A stretch of 64,000 nucleotides of DNA from Antrihabitans auranticaus (GCF_016481275.1 NZ_JAEMNW010000003.1:186001-250000); one strand, 5' to 3'; positions 23,811-32,951 are shown, numbered from the stretch's first letter. The notes: generated by a model from the sequence alone, not told the origin. Made by a program: numbers and translations.

Positions 23811-25367
23811 GTGCGCACAGCATCGTCGTTTCGCCACACGCTGACTCAGCTGCTTCAAGCCCGGTTTCCGCTGATCTATGTCGAATCGCACGAGGAACAA
23901 CGCGTGCTCGCGGAGATCGACGCCGTGCGGTCCGCGCTGAAGACCCCGCGGTCGATGTGGCTGTGGTCCGCGACGCAGGGCTTGCGGCGTCCGGGCGAGG
24001 CGACCGAACGCGGCACCCTCGAACCCGCTGCGGCACTGAGCGCGGCCGGCCGGATTCACGAGCGGGCAGTGTTCGTCTTCTGCGACCTGCATGCGTTCTT
24101 CGGCGACGGCACGCGACCACCGGACCCGGTCGTCGTGCGGTGGTTGCGCGACGCGGTCCGCGACTTCCGCGCGGGCGAGGCGGCTCGCACGCTTGTCCTC
24201 GTCGGGCCCGTACTGCGAATTCCTGCCGAGTTGGAGAAGGACACAACGGTTGTCGACTTCCCGCTGCCGCGCGAGGACGAAATCCGGGAGCTGCTCGACG
24301 GAATGATCGTCGAGAACACCGGGTCCGTGGCGATCATGATCGACGACCAGGGCCGCGACCGCCTGACCAAGGCCGCGCAGGGACTCACGCTCGCCGAGGC
24401 CGAGAATGCGTTCGCCCGAGCCATGGTCGCCGACGGCCGCCTGACCGCGGACGACGTCGAGCTCGTGCTCGCCGAGAAAGCCCAGACGATCAGAAAGTCC
24501 GGACTGCTCGAGATCGTCCGCACGCCGGTCGCTCTCGCCGACGTCGGCGGCCTGGACACGTTGAAAGCCTGGCTGGTGAAGCGGCAGGACTCATGGCTCG
24601 AAGAAGCCGCGCGCTACGGCCTGCCTGCACCCAAGGGCGTCCTGATCACCGGCGTACCCGGGTGCGGAAAGTCCATGACGGCCAAGGCGGTTGCCTCCGC
24701 CTGGGGCCTACCGCTGATCCGGATGGATATCGGAAAGGTGTTCGCCGGTTTGGTGGGTGCGAGCGAGCACAACATGCGCGCAAGCATCGCCACGGCCGAG
24801 GCGTCGGCACCCTGCATCATGTGGATCGACGAGATCGAAAAGGGCTTCGCCGGTGCGGGATCCGCGGGTGACACCGGGACCAGCGCACGCGTCTTCGGCA
24901 CCTTCCTCACCTGGATGCAGGAGAAGACCGCGCCGGTGTTCGTCATCGCGACGGCGAACAATATCGACCGGTTGCCGCCGGAATTCTTGCGCAAGGGACG
25001 CTTCGACGAGATCTTCTTCGTCGACCTGCCGACTCCTGCCGAGCGCGAGGAGATCTGGCGACTACACCTGGACAGACGCGTCCGCAGCGGACCCGCCGCC
25101 GGGCTGAAGGTGACCGAGGTCCTCCTCGAAGACCTCGCCACCGCATCCAGCGAGTTCTCCGGCGCGGAGATCGAGCAAGCCGTCATCGCGGGCCTGTTCG
25201 ATGCATATTCCGACCGGCGGCCATTGGACGCAGCCGACCTGTTCCATGCGCTGGAGAACACAGTTCCGCTGTCGACGACACAACACGACCAAATTGCCGA
25301 CCTGCGCGAATGGGCCAGCGTGCGAGCCGTATCCGCAACGGGTGTGACGTTTCCCTTACAGCCCTGA
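23811..25367 (+). CDS. Ycf46-type AAA+ ATPase
   Basis: About 518 aa. The N-terminal part begins FRHTLTQLLQARFPLIYVESHEEQR, typical in spacing of cyanobacterial and plastid Ycf46 proteins (pieces FPLIYVESHEEQR). An inactive RecA-like domain follows to about residue 230, then an active AAA domain with Walker A GVPGCGKSMT (about 281-290), Walker B IMWIDEIEKG, sensor 1 ATANNIDRLPPEF and Arg-finger region RKGRFDEIFFV. Ycf46 AAA proteins are poorly characterised and linked to photosynthesis regulation in cyanobacteria. The GTG at 23811 or 23802 is the likely start. It heads a five-gene operon and is divergent from the stressosome block. Confidence 0.85.
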   Translation: MRTASSFRHTLTQLLQARFPLIYVESHEEQRVLAEIDAVRSALKTPRSMWLWSATQGLRRPGEATERGTLEPAAALSAAGRIHERAVFVFCDLHAFFGDGTRPPDPVVVRWLRDAVRDFRAGEAARTLVLVGPVLRIPAELEKDTTVVDFPLPREDEIRELLDGMIVENTGSVAIMIDDQGRDRLTKAAQGLTLAEAENAFARAMVADGRLTADDVELVLAEKAQTIRKSGLLEIVRTPVALADVGGLDTLKAWLVKRQDSWLEEAARYGLPAPKGVLITGVPGCGKSMTAKAVASAWGLPLIRMDIGKVFAGLVGASEHNMRASIATAEASAPCIMWIDEIEKGFAGAGSAGDTGTSARVFGTFLTWMQEKTAPVFVIATANNIDRLPPEFLRKGRFDEIFFVDLPTPAEREEIWRLHLDRRVRSGPAAGLKVTEVLLEDLATASSEFSGAEIEQAVIAGLFDAYSDRRPLDAADLFHALENTVPLSTTQHDQIADLREWASVRAVSATGVTFPLQP

Positions 25368-25399
25368 CGACCGGTCCGATTCGGGTGAATAATCGCGGC

Positions 25400-25843
25400 G
25401 TGAGCATTTCGATCATTCTCGTGCCATTAGCGGTTGCCGCGGCCACGAAGGCGGCGTCGATGCGCAGCGGTGCCGGGAACGCGTGCACGGTGTCGACGCG
25501 AATGCGCGATCCGAACCTGCTGCGAACCGCTCTGCCGGACACCGGCGCCAGGACTACGCTCCAGTCTCCGGATTCGATCGATGCCGAATGGGAAGGCCTC
25601 GCAGCCCAGTTGCGCCGCGATCCCGACGGCGTGTGGTCGGCCCACTTCACCGGTACGAAAGACGCTGCACGCTGCACCGAGGTCGTGCAAGCCATCGATA
25701 GGGCGTACGGCCTCCGGGTGCAGGAAGAAGTGATCGCGAAGTTGAAAGATCGTGCGCCCGCGGCGGGGATGACACTGCTTTCGGAGACCGCGAATTCCGA
25801 CGCATCGGTGACGATGGTGCTCGAAGTGCGGGGTGATCGGTGA
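25400..25843 (+). CDS. Ycf35/DUF1257-like protein
   Basis: A 147-aa protein. Segment by segment it resembles the Ycf35 (DUF1257) pattern: an early (R/D)-x-NLLRTAL(P)DTGA segment, a middle part, and a C-terminal helix-strand unit AIDRAYGLRVQEEVIAKLKD then TLLSETANSDASVTMVLEV, which parallels the closing region of DUF1257 proteins. The match is divergent and made by eye, strengthened by its place between a Ycf46 AAA gene and a DUF2997 gene, partners known to co-occur with DUF1257. The GTG at 25400 is chosen because it begins the conserved VSISIIL strand. Confidence 0.6.
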   Translation: MSISIILVPLAVAAATKAASMRSGAGNACTVSTRMRDPNLLRTALPDTGARTTLQSPDSIDAEWEGLAAQLRRDPDGVWSAHFTGTKDAARCTEVVQAIDRAYGLRVQEEVIAKLKDRAPAAGMTLLSETANSDASVTMVLEVRGDR

Positions 25844-26076
25844 TGGCTACCGAACGCGTCCGCATCGAAGTCGTGATCGGACCCGATGGGTCCGTGACTG
25901 CCGAAACCCACCGGGCAGTCGGCGAAGAGTGCCTGCCGTACATCCAGGTCCTGGAGGACCTGCTCGACGCAACAACGGTCGACAGCTCGTACACCGACGA
26001 TTGGTGGAAGTCGGCGCCGGTACAGGTTCGAACCGACGAGTCGGCGCACATCACGGCTCGCGACGGGCTCGGCTAG
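25843..26076 (+). CDS. DUF2997-family protein
   Basis: A 77-aa protein. IEVVIGPDGSVTAETHRAVGEECLPYIQVLE fits the DUF2997 pattern of I-x-(I/V)-x-PDG-V-x-E, G-x-x-C and L-E-x-LG (pieces IGPDGSVTAE and GEECLPYIQVLEDLL), followed by the YTDDWW end. The single Cys is the conserved one. Its ATG overlaps the stop of the Ycf35-like gene (TGATG), so the two are translationally coupled. Function is unknown; families of this type accompany Ycf46 and DUF1257 in cyanobacteria and some other bacteria. Confidence 0.7.
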   Translation: MATERVRIEVVIGPDGSVTAETHRAVGEECLPYIQVLEDLLDATTVDSSYTDDWWKSAPVQVRTDESAHITARDGLG

Positions 26077-26081
26077 CGGGA

Positions 26082-26879
26082 ATGTACTACCAGGCGCGAC
26101 CGACACCACAGATGCTGCTCGCAGACTCCTCGTGGCGTCTGCGGAACAGCCTGTGGATGCTCGCCGTCATCCTCGGTTGCGGAATGCTGACGTGGGCAGC
26201 GTTCCTCTACATCGGGATGCGCGCGCGAAACAAGATCTGGCTCGGCGCGGCTGCCGTCTACGCGGTGTTGTTCATCGGCTTCATCGTCTGCATCGAGCTC
26301 GCCGGACCGTCTTCCGACGAGATCGTCGCAGGCGCCACCCGGACGCCTACCGAAGAAACCATCAACTCATGGGCGTCCGGTTTGCTGGTCGCAACCTGGA
26401 TCGGCGGGATCGTCCACGCCGGAATCGTGCGACGGCAGTACCTGCAGTGGCGTGCGCAGAACGCCGCGCCATGGTGGGAAGGTTCGCCGGCGACCAACCC
26501 CGTTTATCCGCCACCGCTGTATTACCAACCCGTCCAACATAATTCGACGCACGCCGCGCCACTGTTCGACAACCGGCACTATTGGGGGCCGCCGCAGCCG
26601 GCCCCCGCGGTGAACCTCGGCAAGCCCGCTGTCCGCGTCGACGTCAACCGCGCGGGGCACGCCGAACTCGCGGGACTGGGCCTCGACGAAACTGTCGTCA
26701 CAGAACTGCTTGCTGCCCGCGAGCGTCGTGGCGGGTTCACGTCCATGCAGGAGTTCGCGGCTGCTGCCGGGCTGAAACCCCATGAGCTGAGCGCGGTCTC
26801 GGCGCGTATCACCCTCACACCACCACCACCCGTTCAGCAGCACGGCTTTCAAGCGCGCGGTCGGCGGCTGGACCTGTGA
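26082..26879 (+). CDS. Membrane protein with C-terminal helix-hairpin-helix domain
   Basis: A 265-aa protein. Hydrophobic helices are near residues 26-47 and 55-76, a third possible one near 103-120, then a Pro/Tyr/His-rich linker (NPVYPPPLYYQPVQ). A ComEA-type helix-hairpin-helix follows (VDVNRAGHAELAGLGLDET, then RRGGFTSMQEFAAAAGL). HhH domains usually bind nucleic acid without sequence preference, or mediate protein contacts. It is 6 nt after the DUF2997 stop and overlaps the radical SAM start as GTGA, so it is part of the same operon. Confidence 0.78.
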   Translation: MYYQARPTPQMLLADSSWRLRNSLWMLAVILGCGMLTWAAFLYIGMRARNKIWLGAAAVYAVLFIGFIVCIELAGPSSDEIVAGATRTPTEETINSWASGLLVATWIGGIVHAGIVRRQYLQWRAQNAAPWWEGSPATNPVYPPPLYYQPVQHNSTHAAPLFDNRHYWGPPQPAPAVNLGKPAVRVDVNRAGHAELAGLGLDETVVTELLAARERRGGFTSMQEFAAAAGLKPHELSAVSARITLTPPPPVQQHGFQARGRRLDL

Positions 26880-27526
26880 CCGCGCCCGCCCTTGGCGAAC
26901 CCGGCACGCTCCGGATAGCCCGCACCTTGACCTCGACGGTATCGGAAGGGCCGGGTCGGCGGTCGGCGGTGTGGGTGCAGGGCTGCACGATTCGCTGCCC
27001 AGGTTGTTTCAATCCGCAGCTCTGGACCAGCCGCGGTGGCGTCGTCGTCGACACCGTCGAATTCTCCGAGACCACGCTGCGCGAGGCGCTTGCTGCCGGC
27101 GTCGAAGGCGTGACGCTGTTGGGCGGCGAACCTTTCGAGCAAGCCGCACCGCTTGCGCTACTCGGAGAGCGATTTCGCGCCGAAGGTTTGTCGGTGATGA
27201 CGTTCACCGGCTACGAGTACGCCGACCTCCTGACGTGGTCCGCCGAGCGCGCCGACATCGCGGCGTTGCTCGACGCGACCGACCTCCTCGCGGACGGGCC
27301 TTTCCTTGCCGATCGATTGGATTCGACGCGGCCGTGGATCGGCTCGACGAATCAGTCGCTGCGCCCACTGACCGAGCGCTACCGGAACGAGCTTGCGCAC
27401 GACCTGCCTCCCGATCGTGTCGAGGTCACAATCGACCCCGCCGGGCGAATTGCCGTGAACGGCTGGGCGGACCTGGATGCACTCGACGGTTTGCTCGACG
27501 GACTCGGCACGCGGGCACGAATGTAG
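26876..27526 (+). CDS. Radical SAM activase-like enzyme (4Fe-4S single-cluster)
   Basis: A 216-aa radical SAM protein with the CX3CX2C cluster motif at Cys37-Cys41-Cys44 (QGCTIRCPGCFN), which ligates a 4Fe-4S cluster and cleaves S-adenosylmethionine to a 5'-deoxyadenosyl radical. TLLGGEPFEQAA is the GGE SAM-binding motif. Size and motif order resemble glycyl-radical-enzyme activases such as NrdG and PflA, but no glycyl-radical enzyme gene is nearby. Translational overlap with the HhH protein gene suggests it acts on, or with, a product of this operon. Confidence 0.85.
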   Translation: MTAPALGEPGTLRIARTLTSTVSEGPGRRSAVWVQGCTIRCPGCFNPQLWTSRGGVVVDTVEFSETTLREALAAGVEGVTLLGGEPFEQAAPLALLGERFRAEGLSVMTFTGYEYADLLTWSAERADIAALLDATDLLADGPFLADRLDSTRPWIGSTNQSLRPLTERYRNELAHDLPPDRVEVTIDPAGRIAVNGWADLDALDGLLDGLGTRARM

Positions 27527-27598
27527 TCCGCTCATTCTCAGAGAGTTCTCACAACCGCCCCACGGCCCGGTCATAGTTTCGATCTACTCTCGAGCGTT

Positions 27599-28933
27599 AT
27601 GCGCTCATTGAACTCAAGCAGTCTCGCAGTGCGCGTCGCGGTTGGCGCCCTCGTCCTACTTCTGGCCGCGGGCGCGGGGTTCTACTACTGGACCGTGCGG
27701 TCGGACCGGGATTCCGCACGTACCGTCGCGATCGTCAACGAAGATGAAGGATCACCCGGTTCACCAGTCAAGATCGGTGATCAGGTCGTCGACCTGCTGA
27801 AGCAGGAGTCGAAATTCGACTGGGAGGTCGTAGCCCCCGATGTCGCCGACAACAGTAAGTACCTGGCAGCCGTGAAGATCCCGACAGACTTCTCCGACGC
27901 GGTCTCGTCGCTCGGCACACCGACGCCGCGCCAAGCCGTACTCACCGTCAGCTACAACGGCAGCGGTTCCGTCCGGGACAAGCGTCAGGTGGACAGCCTG
28001 ATCACCGCGGTATCGGACCAGACGGGTGCAGCAGGTGTTCGCGACTACCTGCTCACGATTTCCCAGGCTCGCCAGAAACTGCAACAGACCCAGACCATCG
28101 CCAATCTGCTCTCCTCAGGTGTGGCCGCGGCCGACGAACAGGCCCAGACGATGCTGTCGGGTGCGGACCAGATCCTCCCCTACCTGGAGACAGCTCGCGC
28201 CGGTGCGAACCAGTTGGTCGACGTCGCAGGTCAGGTGTCGGGAGCCGTGAACGGTGCCGACGGCTCAGTCACCGAACTGGCCGATCGACTTTCGGCGCTC
28301 GGCGTCACGATCGGTGACCTGAACCGGGGCAACGAACGCGCCCGGACCGGCCTCGATCAGGCTGCGAACCTGCTGGAAGCAAGTGGACTCCCGACCGGTG
28401 ACGTGGTCCGTGATCTGCGTCAGACGCGGTCCGACCTCGAACTCGCGTCGAACCAACTCAATTCGGTGACCGGGCTCGTCGGCTCGGACGTCGGACCCGA
28501 CACCGAGCTGGGCGAAGTCTTGCGCAGCGGTTTCGGCCAACTGCAGTCGGTATCGGCCCAGTTGAGCGATGCCGGAGCGCTTCTGCAGGAAGGCATCGGG
28601 CCGATCGCCGACCAGGCGCCCGAACTGCTCGGCGGCAGCAAGGACCAGATTCTCGGTGCGATCACACAGCTCAAGAACGTGTCCAAATCGCTTGCCGACC
28701 AGCTCAACACCGGTGTATCGACGATCCCCGCGGGAAATCCGCAGCAGGCGTCGGCAGTGCTCAGTGCGCCGATCTCCGTCGTCGATCAGAACAGGCCGGC
28801 CGGATTCGAGCTCTTCACAGCCCGCAATCTGGCCATCCTGTTCGGGATCACGACAGCACTGCTGGCGGCAGCGCTGGTATGGAGCACGCGCCGGCCGAAA
28901 GCGTCAGCTGTCGACGTGAACGTGCGGTCGTAG
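27599..28933 (+). CDS. YhgE/Pip-like membrane protein
   Basis: A 444-aa protein with a TM helix near residues 9-29, a long extracytoplasmic region and a C-terminal TM helix near 408-428. The N-terminal segment [26 protein letters not shown] and the FDWEVV and IPTDFSDAV elements match the YhgE/Pip N-terminal domain (related to EsaA and phage-infection proteins); the middle is Ala/Gln/Leu-rich and probably coiled coil. YhgE proteins relate to export machinery. It differs from full-length members in having only one C-terminal helix. A TACTCT -10-like element at 27585-27590 lies 8 nt before the ATG. Confidence 0.72.
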   Translation: MRSLNSSSLAVRVAVGALVLLLAAGAGFYYWTVRSDRDSARTVAIVNEDEGSPGSPVKIGDQVVDLLKQESKFDWEVVAPDVADNSKYLAAVKIPTDFSDAVSSLGTPTPRQAVLTVSYNGSGSVRDKRQVDSLITAVSDQTGAAGVRDYLLTISQARQKLQQTQTIANLLSSGVAAADEQAQTMLSGADQILPYLETARAGANQLVDVAGQVSGAVNGADGSVTELADRLSALGVTIGDLNRGNERARTGLDQAANLLEASGLPTGDVVRDLRQTRSDLELASNQLNSVTGLVGSDVGPDTELGEVLRSGFGQLQSVSAQLSDAGALLQEGIGPIADQAPELLGGSKDQILGAITQLKNVSKSLADQLNTGVSTIPAGNPQQASAVLSAPISVVDQNRPAGFELFTARNLAILFGITTALLAAALVWSTRRPKASAVDVNVRS

Positions 28934-30853
28934 CGCGGGGTCGGGCTCGGCGCGGCGGAGCACTTCTCGCGTCACCGGCGCCACCTCGCCCTGCCCGATG
29001 AACAGGAAGCGGAGCAGGTTCTCGACCGGGTTCCCTTCGGTCCAATCGAAGTAGATGTGTGGATTGAGGCCTGTCTCCGCTCTGATCTGGAGAAGGATCG
29101 CGGCGATCGAGTTCGGGATTGCCGCACTCGACACGGACAGCACGCGGTAGCCGAACCGATCGGTGCCTGTGACATGGAGGTCGGTTTTGAACTCCGAGGG
29201 GTCCTTGATCTGCACTTCGAGGAAGAGGATCCGATCACCGGACGGGATATGACACTTGGTGCGCTGCTCGGCTTCCTTCGCCCGATACTCCTCGGCGTCG
29301 ACGCTGTCGGCGTCGTGGCTCACGATCCGGATCGCGCCGCTCGCGGCAGCGTCCGCGATCATCGCCGCGGCCTCGTCGTCGAAGGTCACTTCGATTGCGC
29401 GCAACTCGAATGCCCGGCCAACGCGTGACGCGAAGGAGACGGTCACGATCGCGAGGATGAACAGCGACGCGACCTGGACACCTTCGGGACGTTCGAAGAC
29501 GTTCGCGATCGTCGTGTACAGGAAGATCGCTGCGACGACGCCGAAGCCGACTGCCCGTCCCCTCTGGCCACTGCGCACTGCCGACAACGTCACCGCCACA
29601 GCCGCGGACGTGATCAGCACCAGGACGCCGGTGGCGTATGCCGAACCCTGCTTGTCGACGCTGGCATCGAAGTACCAGGTGATTGCGAACGCGGCGAGCG
29701 CAAACACAACGACCAGGGGACGGACCGCACGCGCCCATTCAGGCGCCATGCCGAAGCGCGGCAAGTAGCGCGGCACCAGGTTCAACAGACCCGCCATCGC
29801 CGACGCACCCGCGAACCACAGAATCGCGATCGTGCTGACGTCGTAGACGGTTCCGAAGATCTCGCCGAGGTGTTCGTGGGCCAAGTACGCGAGGGCGCGA
29901 CCGTTGGCGGGTCCGCCGGCTTCGAAATCGTCCTCCGGGATGAGGACGGTCGTGATGAAGCTCGTGGTGATGAGGAACCCACTCATGATGAGCGCCGACG
30001 TGGTCAGCAACCGCTTCGCGCCCCTGATCCGGCCGTCGAGGTGGTCGATGTCGTCCGTCGGATCGCCCTTGATCTGCGGCATCACCGCGACCCCGGTCTC
30101 GAAACCCGAAAGTCCCAGTGCCAGCTTGGGAAAGACGAGCAGCGAGATACCGATCATCATCCAGATGCTGCCGTGTTCAGCGGTCATCGCATGGGTCCAG
30201 TCGGTGACCAGGTGATCGGCCGAGGCGATCTCCCACAGACCTACCCCGACGACGACCAGGTTTAGCGCGAGAAATATCGCAACCAGCGTCACCGCGATCC
30301 CGATGGCTTCGGTGAATCCCTTCAGGAATATCGCCGCCAGCAAGGCCAGCAGACCGAGGGTGATGAGCATGTTCTCGTCGTGCAGAAACTCAGGCGCAAA
30401 AGGGTTTTCGACGACGTGCGCAGCGCCGTCCGCCGCGGACAACGTCATCGTGATGATGAAGTCGGTCGCTGCGAACCCGAGCAGAACGAGGATGAAAACC
30501 TTTCCGCCCCAGCTCGGAATGAGGTTTGCAAGCATCGAAATCGAACCTTCGCCGCGCGGACTCTCGCGCGCCACCCGGCGATAGACGGGCAGGGCGCCGA
30601 ACAACGTCAGCGCGACCAGGACCAGTGTCGCCAGCGGCGACAACACGCCTGCGGCGAGCGCCGCGATCCCCGGCTGGTAGCCCAGCGTCGAGAAGTAATC
30701 GACGCCGGTCAGGCACATGACCTTCCACCAGCCGTGCTTCTTCTCGCCCTTCACGGGCTTCCGGTACGGACCCTGGTGACCGGCGGGCTGTTCGGTGATG
30801 TCCGCAAGGAACCAGGCACGAAGCCGAGACGGCGATCGCGGTGCGGTTGTCAC
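28904..30853 (-). CDS. APC-superfamily amino-acid/cation permease
   Basis: About 649 aa with roughly 12 TM helices. [22 protein letters not shown] is the first helix signature, followed by a long soluble C-terminal tail of about 170 residues after the last helix, containing [13 protein letters not shown]. The family moves amino acids, polyamines or similar cations. Upstream, AGGAGG lies 4 nt before the GTG at 30853 ([12 protein letters not shown]), so this start is preferred over a longer frame reaching 30916. Its 3' end overlaps the convergent YhgE-like gene by 30 nt. Confidence 0.85.
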   Translation of the reverse strand: MTTAPRSPSRLRAWFLADITEQPAGHQGPYRKPVKGEKKHGWWKVMCLTGVDYFSTLGYQPGIAALAAGVLSPLATLVLVALTLFGALPVYRRVARESPRGEGSISMLANLIPSWGGKVFILVLLGFAATDFIITMTLSAADGAAHVVENPFAPEFLHDENMLITLGLLALLAAIFLKGFTEAIGIAVTLVAIFLALNLVVVGVGLWEIASADHLVTDWTHAMTAEHGSIWMMIGISLLVFPKLALGLSGFETGVAVMPQIKGDPTDDIDHLDGRIRGAKRLLTTSALIMSGFLITTSFITTVLIPEDDFEAGGPANGRALAYLAHEHLGEIFGTVYDVSTIAILWFAGASAMAGLLNLVPRYLPRFGMAPEWARAVRPLVVVFALAAFAITWYFDASVDKQGSAYATGVLVLITSAAVAVTLSAVRSGQRGRAVGFGVVAAIFLYTTIANVFERPEGVQVASLFILAIVTVSFASRVGRAFELRAIEVTFDDEAAAMIADAAASGAIRIVSHDADSVDAEEYRAKEAEQRTKCHIPSGDRILFLEVQIKDPSEFKTDLHVTGTDRFGYRVLSVSSAAIPNSIAAILLQIRAETGLNPHIYFDWTEGNPVENLLRFLFIGQGEVAPVTREVLRRAEPDPALRPHVHVDS

Positions 30854-30955
30854 GTCGCCTCCTGCGCACACGAGCATGAGCCAAACTTGGATCGCATCCT
30901 GCCACGCCTGCCGCAAGCACGTGGGTGGCGTGCGGTCCGGGCGGTGCGATCCCGC

Positions 30956-31396
30956 CTAAATGGTCGGCGTCAGCACCGCGATCGGGATCGTCCGGCCCGA
31001 CTTTTTCTCGTAGTCGGCGAAGAACGCGGCACGCGGAAGCACGAGACCGTCCCAAAGCTGCTTCAGCTCTGCACCTTCGGCGATTCGAACAGACACGTCC
31101 CTCGTCACCTCGCCGATCAGGACACGCGCGCGGTCGGTGGCCGCGAGGTTCTGGAACCATTGCGGGGTTTCCTTCGAACCACCCCCGGACCCCACAACCA
31201 CGTACGCCCCGTCTTTGTCGAAGTACGCAACGGGCGCCTTCCGCTCGGCCCCGGACTTGCGCCCGCGGACCGTCAGCACCAGCACCGGCAAACCTTTGAC
31301 CTTCCCACCGATGCGGCCGTTCGACTTCGCGTAGAGACGCGACATCGTCCTGTTGCCGAACGCCATGACCTTGTTCAGAACCGAATTTCCGGGCAC
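30956..31396 (-). CDS. Nitroreductase/deazaflavin-dependent (Ddn-type) oxidoreductase
   Basis: A 146-aa protein of the deazaflavin (F420)-dependent split-barrel family related to mycobacterial Ddn. Motifs are LTVRGRKSGAERKAPVAYF, VVVGSGGGSKETPQWFQNL and ARVLIGE near the middle, where the GSGGG and Pro-x-W residues contribute to the F420 site. Ddn-type enzymes use reduced F420 to reduce quinones or nitroaromatics; the substrate here is unknown. It lies just upstream of the tad-like locus on the same strand, with a 10-nt gap. Confidence 0.83.
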   Translation of the reverse strand: MPGNSVLNKVMAFGNRTMSRLYAKSNGRIGGKVKGLPVLVLTVRGRKSGAERKAPVAYFDKDGAYVVVGSGGGSKETPQWFQNLAATDRARVLIGEVTRDVSVRIAEGAELKQLWDGLVLPRAAFFADYEKKSGRTIPIAVLTPTI

Positions 31397-31405
31397 GTAA
31401 CGAGG

Positions 31406-31771
31406 CTAATCGGATTCGACCGGTCCCGCGCGAGCAATCGCTTCCACTTCCTTGACCCCGAAGTTCGACAGTTCGACGCGTGCACGCACCGTGACGGTCG
31501 CGTCCCAATCCTCGATGGCACAGGACCCGACCGATACGGACATCCGCCCGGCAACGTCTTGCGCTGCGGCGCAAGCTGACTCGCTACCGCGATCCAGCGC
31601 ACCAGCCGCCGCCAGGGCCGCGAGGTCTGCCGCTGACTGCGCCCGGTGCCGGGCGCTGACGACCGCACCGACTTGGAGGATCATCGCCGCGACAACGACA
31701 AGAGCCAGAATTGCGAAGCTGGCGAGGATGGTTGCGCCACCACGATCGTCGCCGATTCGTTTCTCGGTCAT
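31406..31771 (-). CDS. TadE/TadG-like pseudopilin-type membrane protein (Rv3654c-like)
   Basis: A 121-aa protein with an N-terminal membrane helix (TILASFAILALVVVAAMILQVGA) after a short basic stretch, a pattern of TadE/G-like minor pilins (DRGGATILASFA). The rest is soluble and contains paired Cys (ESACAAAQ, VGSCAIED). The ATG at 31771 overlaps the stop of the upstream gene (ATGA). It is the last gene of the tad-like operon and is expected in the periplasmic or cell-wall space. Confidence 0.75.
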   Translation of the reverse strand: MTEKRIGDDRGGATILASFAILALVVVAAMILQVGAVVSARHRAQSAADLAALAAAGALDRGSESACAAAQDVAGRMSVSVGSCAIEDWDATVTVRARVELSNFGVKEVEAIARAGPVESD

Positions 31772-32097
31772 TCCGGCTCCGGCTCGACCGCTGCGACCGC
31801 CTGTGTCTCGATGTCGATCGGCAGCAATCCCGCCGCTGCGGTCACCGTCGCCACGATGTGCTCGCCGTCGACCCGAATGCTGACCTGAGCGCCGTCGGGC
31901 GCTATCCGCTCCGCGACGGTCACCGCGTTCGCCGAGTCGCCGCGAGCCGCAAGACGAGCCGCTTCCCTCGCCGCGTCGATACAGCGAATCTGAATCGACG
32001 CGGCGAGAGCGGCACCGAGGCACAGAACGACCACGAACACTATCGACGCGAGGGCGATCGCAGCCTCGACGGTCACTGCTCCACGATCGCCGCGCAC
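31768..32097 (-). CDS. TadE-family pseudopilin-like protein (Rv3655c-like)
   Basis: A 109-aa protein. RGAVTVEAAIALASIVFVVVLCLGAALAASIQ is the TadE N-terminal signature, with Glu in VEAAIA five residues into the hydrophobic segment (pieces RGAVTVEAAIALA), as in minor Flp-type pilins. The rest is a small soluble domain. The GTG at 32097 is chosen because RGDRGAVTVEAA sits right after it. The stop overlaps the ATG of the next gene (ATGA). It probably forms part of a secreted surface filament or assembly complex. Confidence 0.78.
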   Translation of the reverse strand: MRGDRGAVTVEAAIALASIVFVVVLCLGAALAASIQIRCIDAAREAARLAARGDSANAVTVAERIAPDGAQVSIRVDGEHIVATVTAAAGLLPIDIETQAVAAVEPEPE

Positions 32098-32105
32098 CAA
32101 CCCGG

Positions 32106-32309
32106 TTACACGGTTGTGTTCAACGCCTTGTCGATTATCCGGGTCAGCGCATTCACAATGCTGTCGCCGGTGACAACCGTATAGAGCACCGCGCCGAACG
32201 CTGCCGCGGCAATCGTGCCGATCGCATATTCGGCGGTACTCATTCCGTCGTCGGCTGTCGCCGCCAGCACGAGTCGAGCCTGCAATTCCCGATAAGCCGA
32301 TGTAAGCAT
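32106..32309 (-). CDS. Flp-pilin-like / DUF4244 protein (Rv3656c-like)
   Basis: A 67-aa protein with a prepilin-type processing site: DDGMSTAEYAIGTIAAAAFGAVLYTVV has Gly before Met, then Glu at +5 and Tyr at +6 of the cleaved product, followed by a hydrophobic stretch (pieces GMSTAEYAIGTIAAAAFG). This is the Flp/Tad major pilin arrangement in the compact DUF4244 form. It lies between TadE-like and TadC-like genes in the operon, so it is the likely filament subunit. No prepilin peptidase gene is in the window. Confidence 0.83.
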   Translation of the reverse strand: MLTSAYRELQARLVLAATADDGMSTAEYAIGTIAAAAFGAVLYTVVTGDSIVNALTRIIDKALNTTV

Positions 32310-32372
32310 CGGTGTCCCCTCCTTCGTCTCTCGACACGGCCGATCCGTGCCGAAGTTCTCGAGTCCCAGCGC

Positions 32373-32951
32373 TCATAGCAACCCACCGCCGAGCGTCCGG
32401 CTCGCAAGTCCGATGACCACGGGAACGATCCCGAGGCAGATGAATGCGGGGAGAAAGCACAGCCCGAGCGGTCCGCTCATCAGGACGCCTGCTCGCTCCG
32501 CCCTGGCAGCCGCCGTGTCCTCGGCCGAAACTCGTTGCGCAGCTGCAAGTTCAGCCATTGCTGCTGCGACAGGCGCGCCGGACCGCGCTGACCGCCGGGC
32601 CGTCCTCGCGAGTGACTCCGTTTCGGTGTTCGCCGCCGCGTCGTCCCAAGCTGTCGACGGATCGGCACCCAGTGCAAGGAGGTCCGACGCCCGCCGCAAC
32701 GACCCCGCAAGAGGGGGTGGCGCCGAAACTGATACTGCCGCTGCGGCTGTGGACATCGGAAGTCCGGCCCGCAAACATGCCGCCAGGAGGTCGTAGGCGG
32801 CCGCGAGCGCGAGGGGATCCGAGGCAATCGCTTCAGGTACCACCGCGACGGGTTCATTCACCCTCAGCCCGCGCAACCGAACACCTGCCGTCGCCGACCG
32901 CGGCAGCGTCAGAATAGCGGCCGCCGCAAGGACAAGTTCGAGGCTCGTCAT
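32373..32951 (-). CDS. tadC: TadC-like type II/IV secretion system F protein (Rv3657c-like)
   Basis: A 192-aa membrane protein of the TadC/GspF family, with an N-terminal hydrophobic segment (LVLAAAAILTL), a middle soluble domain rich in Ala (RRASDLLALGADPSTAWDD) and a C-terminal helix GLCFLPAFICLGIVPVVIGL. These platform proteins anchor the secretion ATPase in the membrane. The ATG at 32951 overlaps the upstream gene's stop (ATGA). It is half the size of full GspF, as usual for actinobacterial split TadB/TadC. Confidence 0.8.
   Translation of the reverse strand: MTSLELVLAAAAILTLPRSATAGVRLRGLRVNEPVAVVPEAIASDPLALAAAYDLLAACLRAGLPMSTAAAAVSVSAPPPLAGSLRRASDLLALGADPSTAWDDAAANTETESLARTARRSARSGAPVAAAMAELAAAQRVSAEDTAAARAERAGVLMSGPLGLCFLPAFICLGIVPVVIGLASRTLGGGLL

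Noticed and set aside
30390-31574. Minus-strand 394-codon frame spanning the APC permease start and Ddn-type gene
   Set aside because: It overlaps two well-supported genes in another frame and shows Arg/Gly-rich shadow composition.
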